A DNA stretch of 64,000 bases from positions 57,982 through 121,981 of the forward strand of contig NZ_NQKI01000013.1 in NCBI RefSeq assembly GCF_002269125.1, given 5' to 3'. Below, in pieces: positions 62,047 through 64,000 of this stretch (the stretch's first letter is position 1; each line of letters opens with the position of its first letter). Below the pieces are notes generated by a model. It worked only from the letters and a program-made list of their open reading frames with translations. It did no database searches and was not told the origin of the DNA. Origin of the DNA: Pseudomonas lundensis. GTDB taxonomy: Bacteria > Pseudomonadota > Gammaproteobacteria > Pseudomonadales > Pseudomonadaceae. A program made the translations under genes and the position numbers.

Positions 62047-62751
62047 ATGTTACCTGCTCCGCTGAGACGCCCGATCAACCCTGTGCACCTGCGCGTGCGT
62101 GCCTGGCGAGGGCGTGTCGGGCTGGGGCTGGTGGCAAGCCTTTCGGTGCTGGCAGGCATGACCGATGCCATCGGGTTTCTGGCCACGGGCGATTTTGTGT
62201 CGTTCATGAGCGGTAACACCACGCGGCTGGCGGTGGCGATCAGTCAGGGGGACATGAGCCTGGTGGTACGCCTGTTTTTTGCGGTGCTGGCCTTTATCGC
62301 CGGCAACACGCTGGGGATTTTGCTCGGGCGTTGGGGCGGGCGCCGTGCGTTACCCTTAATGCTGGTTATCGCCGGGCTGTTGTGTGCGGCCGGGCTGGTG
62401 CCTTTTGCGTCGCAGGTCCCGGCCTTGCTGGCCGCCATTTTGGCAATGGGCATGCTCAACGCCGCTGTGGAGCAGGTCAACGGGTTGCCGGTGGGGCTGA
62501 CCTACGTGACCGGGGCGCTGTCGCGTTTCGGCCGCGGCTTGGGGCGCTGGCTTTTGGGCGAGCGTAAAAGTGGCTGGCGCGTGCAACTGGTGCCTTGGAG
62601 CGGCATGTTGCTGGGTGCGGTGTTGGGTGCCTGGCTGGAGGCTCGATTCGGGGTTAAGGCGATGCTATTCAGTGCGGGATTTGCCTGCGTGCTCGGCGCA
62701 ATCTCTCTGCGCATCCCGCGCCGCTGGCAGCGCGATTACATGCCGCGCTAA
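62047..62751 (+). CDS. DUF1275 (YoaK) family membrane protein
   Basis: A 234-residue membrane protein with about six helices: VASLSVLAGMTDAIGFLATG, DFVSFMSGNTTRLAVAISQG (the GNT motif is family-typical), GILLGRWGGRRALPLMLVIA, AILAMGMLNAAVEQVNGLPV and YVTGALSRFGRGLGRWLLG. The function of the family is unknown. The ATG at 62047 is 9 nt after AAGAGG; a GTG at 62041 is too close to that site. It precedes hutC on the same strand but is probably independent. Confidence 0.82.
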   Translation: MLPAPLRRPINPVHLRVRAWRGRVGLGLVASLSVLAGMTDAIGFLATGDFVSFMSGNTTRLAVAISQGDMSLVVRLFFAVLAFIAGNTLGILLGRWGGRRALPLMLVIAGLLCAAGLVPFASQVPALLAAILAMGMLNAAVEQVNGLPVGLTYVTGALSRFGRGLGRWLLGERKSGWRVQLVPWSGMLLGAVLGAWLEARFGVKAMLFSAGFACVLGAISLRIPRRWQRDYMPR

Positions 62752-62832
62752 GCCCGCCGTTTGTCTGCAGCCGCGCTGAGGGTAGACTGGCGCGACGCAC
62801 GGGCATGCCCCAATCAATAAGCAGGAGTTGTT

Positions 62833-63585
62833 GTGTCCCAGTCTGTCGATGACCATTCGCCCCTCGAGTCATTCTCAATCGAAAGCCCGGCCCCTCTGTA
62901 CGCACGGGTCAAACAGGCCATCGTGCAGAAAATCCGTTCCGGTGCCTGGCTGCCCAATTCGAAACTGCCCTCCGAAAGCGAGCTGCTCAACCAGTTGGGC
63001 GTGAGCCGCATGACCATCAACCGTGCCTTGCGCGAGCTGACCATCGAAGGCCTGCTGGTGCGCATGCAAGGTGTGGGAACCTTTGTGGCGGTGCCCAAGG
63101 GCACAGCGGCGTTGTTTGAGATTCACAATATCGCGCAGGAAATTGCCGATCGCGGCCATGTGCACCGCAGCGACGTGATCGTGCTTGAAGAGGTCCCGCC
63201 CAGGGCCAGCCCCACCTTGCCCTTCGCGCTGGACGGCATTGAGCGCCTGTTTCATTCGGTGATCGTGCATTACGAAAACGGTGTGCCGGTGCAAATCGAA
63301 GAGCGTTTCGTCAATGCGCACATTGCGCCTCTTTATTTGCAGCAAGACTTCACCCGCACCACCGCCTATGCCTACTTGATGGACCTTGCGCCCTTGACCG
63401 GGGGCGAGCATGTGGTGGAAGCCATTCATGCCACCTCGGCGGAGTGCCGGTTACTGGGCATCAAACGTAACGAAGCCTGCCTGATGATTCGCCGCCGCAC
63501 GTGGTCGTCTCAAGGGGTCGTGGGCTGTGCGCGGCTGGTGTATCCCGGCTCTCGCTACCGGTTGCAAGGGCAGTGCGGCCACTGA
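62833..63585 (+). CDS. hutC: Histidine utilisation repressor HutC (GntR family)
   Basis: A 250-residue GntR/HutC-type repressor. The winged helix is at about residues 20-85 (YARVKQAIVQKIRSGAWLPN, LLNQLGVSRMTINRALRELT, VRMQGVGTFVAVPKGTAALF), and the UTRA effector domain follows (IHNIAQEIADRGHVHRSDVI, ENGVPVQIEERFVNAHIAPL, YLMDLAPLTGGEHVVEAIHA). It responds to urocanate in Pseudomonas. In this window the hut enzyme genes are not seen. Control sequences that fit a hut promoter lie 46-255 bp downstream of its stop, and then comes an insertion sequence. A start at GTG 62833 is used. Confidence 0.88.
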   Translation: MSQSVDDHSPLESFSIESPAPLYARVKQAIVQKIRSGAWLPNSKLPSESELLNQLGVSRMTINRALRELTIEGLLVRMQGVGTFVAVPKGTAALFEIHNIAQEIADRGHVHRSDVIVLEEVPPRASPTLPFALDGIERLFHSVIVHYENGVPVQIEERFVNAHIAPLYLQQDFTRTTAYAYLMDLAPLTGGEHVVEAIHATSAECRLLGIKRNEACLMIRRRTWSSQGVVGCARLVYPGSRYRLQGQCGH

Positions 63586-63610
63586 GGTCACTGAGGTCCT
63601 GCGTGTGCGG

Positions 63611-63676
63611 GTAATCCTGTGTTACCCGCGTTACTTTTGGTGCAATCTCGTTACCTTTTTGCCGATCTATGCACCA
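63611..63676 (+). promoter_or_regulatory. GTTAC repeats and NtrC-like half-site upstream of the hut-type promoter
   Basis: GTTAC occurs at 63621, 63630 and 63650, with GTAA in inverted orientation at 63611. TGCACCA at 63670-63676 equals half of the NtrC-binding consensus. These lie 130-200 bp upstream of a sigma-54-type promoter, the right place for enhancer sites of activators such as CbrB or NtrC. The binding proteins are inferred. Confidence 0.4.
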
Positions 63677-63808
63677 AGTTGCGGCAACTTTTTGTTGGTT
63701 TTAAGCGTGCCCATTTATCTCGCCAAAAATCTCAATAAACCTATCTCATTGATTTAAATATATTTATCTCATCGTCGCGCACGCTAGTCAGTGTCGCCTG
63801 CGTCATGT

Positions 63809-63824
63809 TGGCCCTTCGCTTGCA
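63809..63824 (+). promoter_or_regulatory. Sigma-54-type promoter
   Basis: TGGCCCTTCGCTTGCA matches the sigma-54 consensus TGGCAC-N5-TTGCW, with the GG and GC pairs at correct spacing. Transcription would start near 63836, inside the HutC-type operator. In Pseudomonas the hut operons are known to use sigma-54 with CbrAB or NtrBC. Confidence 0.65.
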
Positions 63825-63830
63825 TTCACT

Positions 63831-63840
63831 TGTACATACA
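63831..63840 (+). promoter_or_regulatory. HutC-type operator
   Basis: TGTACATACA fits the Phut-site pattern TGTA-N2-TACA described for HutC of Pseudomonas. It overlaps the expected transcription start of the sigma-54 promoter at 63809, as expected for repression by HutC. Confidence 0.6.
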
Positions 63841-63874
63841 GGTTGGTATAAGTGTGAACTCCGCACCTTCCGCC

Positions 63875-64000
63875 TTAGGCTCTGTACGTAAAGTATTGTC
63901 GCAAGCACCGCATAGCGCAGGCCAATGAGACCATCGCCGCAAAACTTGTTGCGAGCTTGTCGAAGCGCGTCACGATGCGACGGTTCTCCTTCAGCCAGCC
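63875..64000 (-). mobile_element. IS5-family (IS427-type) insertion sequence, end with transposase C-terminus
   Basis: The minus strand encodes the last 41 residues of a transposase: GWLKENRRIVTRFDKLATSF, then AAMVSLACAMRCLRQYFTYR and a stop at 63875-63877. This is the typical C-terminus of IS427-type IS5-family transposases. The element continues beyond the window. The likely terminal repeat begins at about 63878 (GGCTCTGTACGTAAAG); if so, the TTA next to it could be part of a TNA target duplication and supply the stop codon. The exact boundary is inferred. Confidence 0.75.

Overview
The window looks like a chromosomal segment of a Pseudomonas of the fluorescens/fragi type. The evidence is its GC-rich coding style, a complete Pseudomonas-type iol operon, a DksA2-type protein that has lost half of its zinc cysteines, DUF2789 and several short Pseudomonas-type hypothetical genes, and a HutC regulator followed by hut-style sigma-54 control sequences. 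Family assignments come from reading the translated sequences and remembered family motifs; no database search was run.

Layout. 1-3.5 kb: the end of an RND outer-membrane channel gene, a diguanylate cyclase, an HPP-family membrane protein and doubtful small genes. 3.5-18 kb: a full myo-inositol locus. A divergent RpiR-type regulator (iolR) faces iolC (kinase fused to a DUF2090 aldolase domain), iolE, iolB, iolA, iolD, iolG, an iolW-like dehydrogenase and a sugar-type ABC importer, and the locus closes with a strong terminator. A 19-bp sequence is shared by the iolC and importer promoters. 18-23 kb: dksA2-like gene, an orphan DUF2235 hydrolase and a run of small hypothetical genes.

23-50 kb: the most interesting part. 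It holds genes resembling those for the last two steroid rings in actinobacteria: FadE30-type and FadE31-type acyl-CoA dehydrogenases each paired with a second dehydrogenase, EchA20, FadA6 and IpdF, plus a second SDR, a MaoC hydratase and a second thiolase. Beside them lie an MMPL/RND exporter with a YCF48-like partner, a LuxR-type regulator, a 3-alpha-hydroxysteroid-dehydrogenase-like SDR, a KshA-like Rieske oxygenase and an AraC-type regulator. An 18-bp dyad (consensus CTAGTCCATTTGGACGAT) recurs upstream of four operons, with a weaker fifth copy, and suggests one regulon. IpdAB, IpdC, FadD3, KstD and the Hsa ring-cleavage enzymes are not in the window, so the real substrate is open. A CS1/CFA-I-like chaperone-usher fimbrial operon and a PadR-type regulator (25.5-32.3 kb) sit inside this locus and split it; the usher gene carries an in-frame TGA.

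50-64 kb: a SulP transporter with a beta-carbonic anhydrase, a DUF318 permease, an IclR regulator divergent from a polar amino acid ABC importer with a FAD oxidoreductase, a small lipoprotein, a LysR regulator divergent from a frameshifted EamA transporter, a histidine phosphatase, a DUF1275 protein and hutC. The window ends with a sigma-54 promoter and HutC operator that run into the end of an IS5-type insertion sequence. I saw no rRNA, tRNA or CRISPR array.
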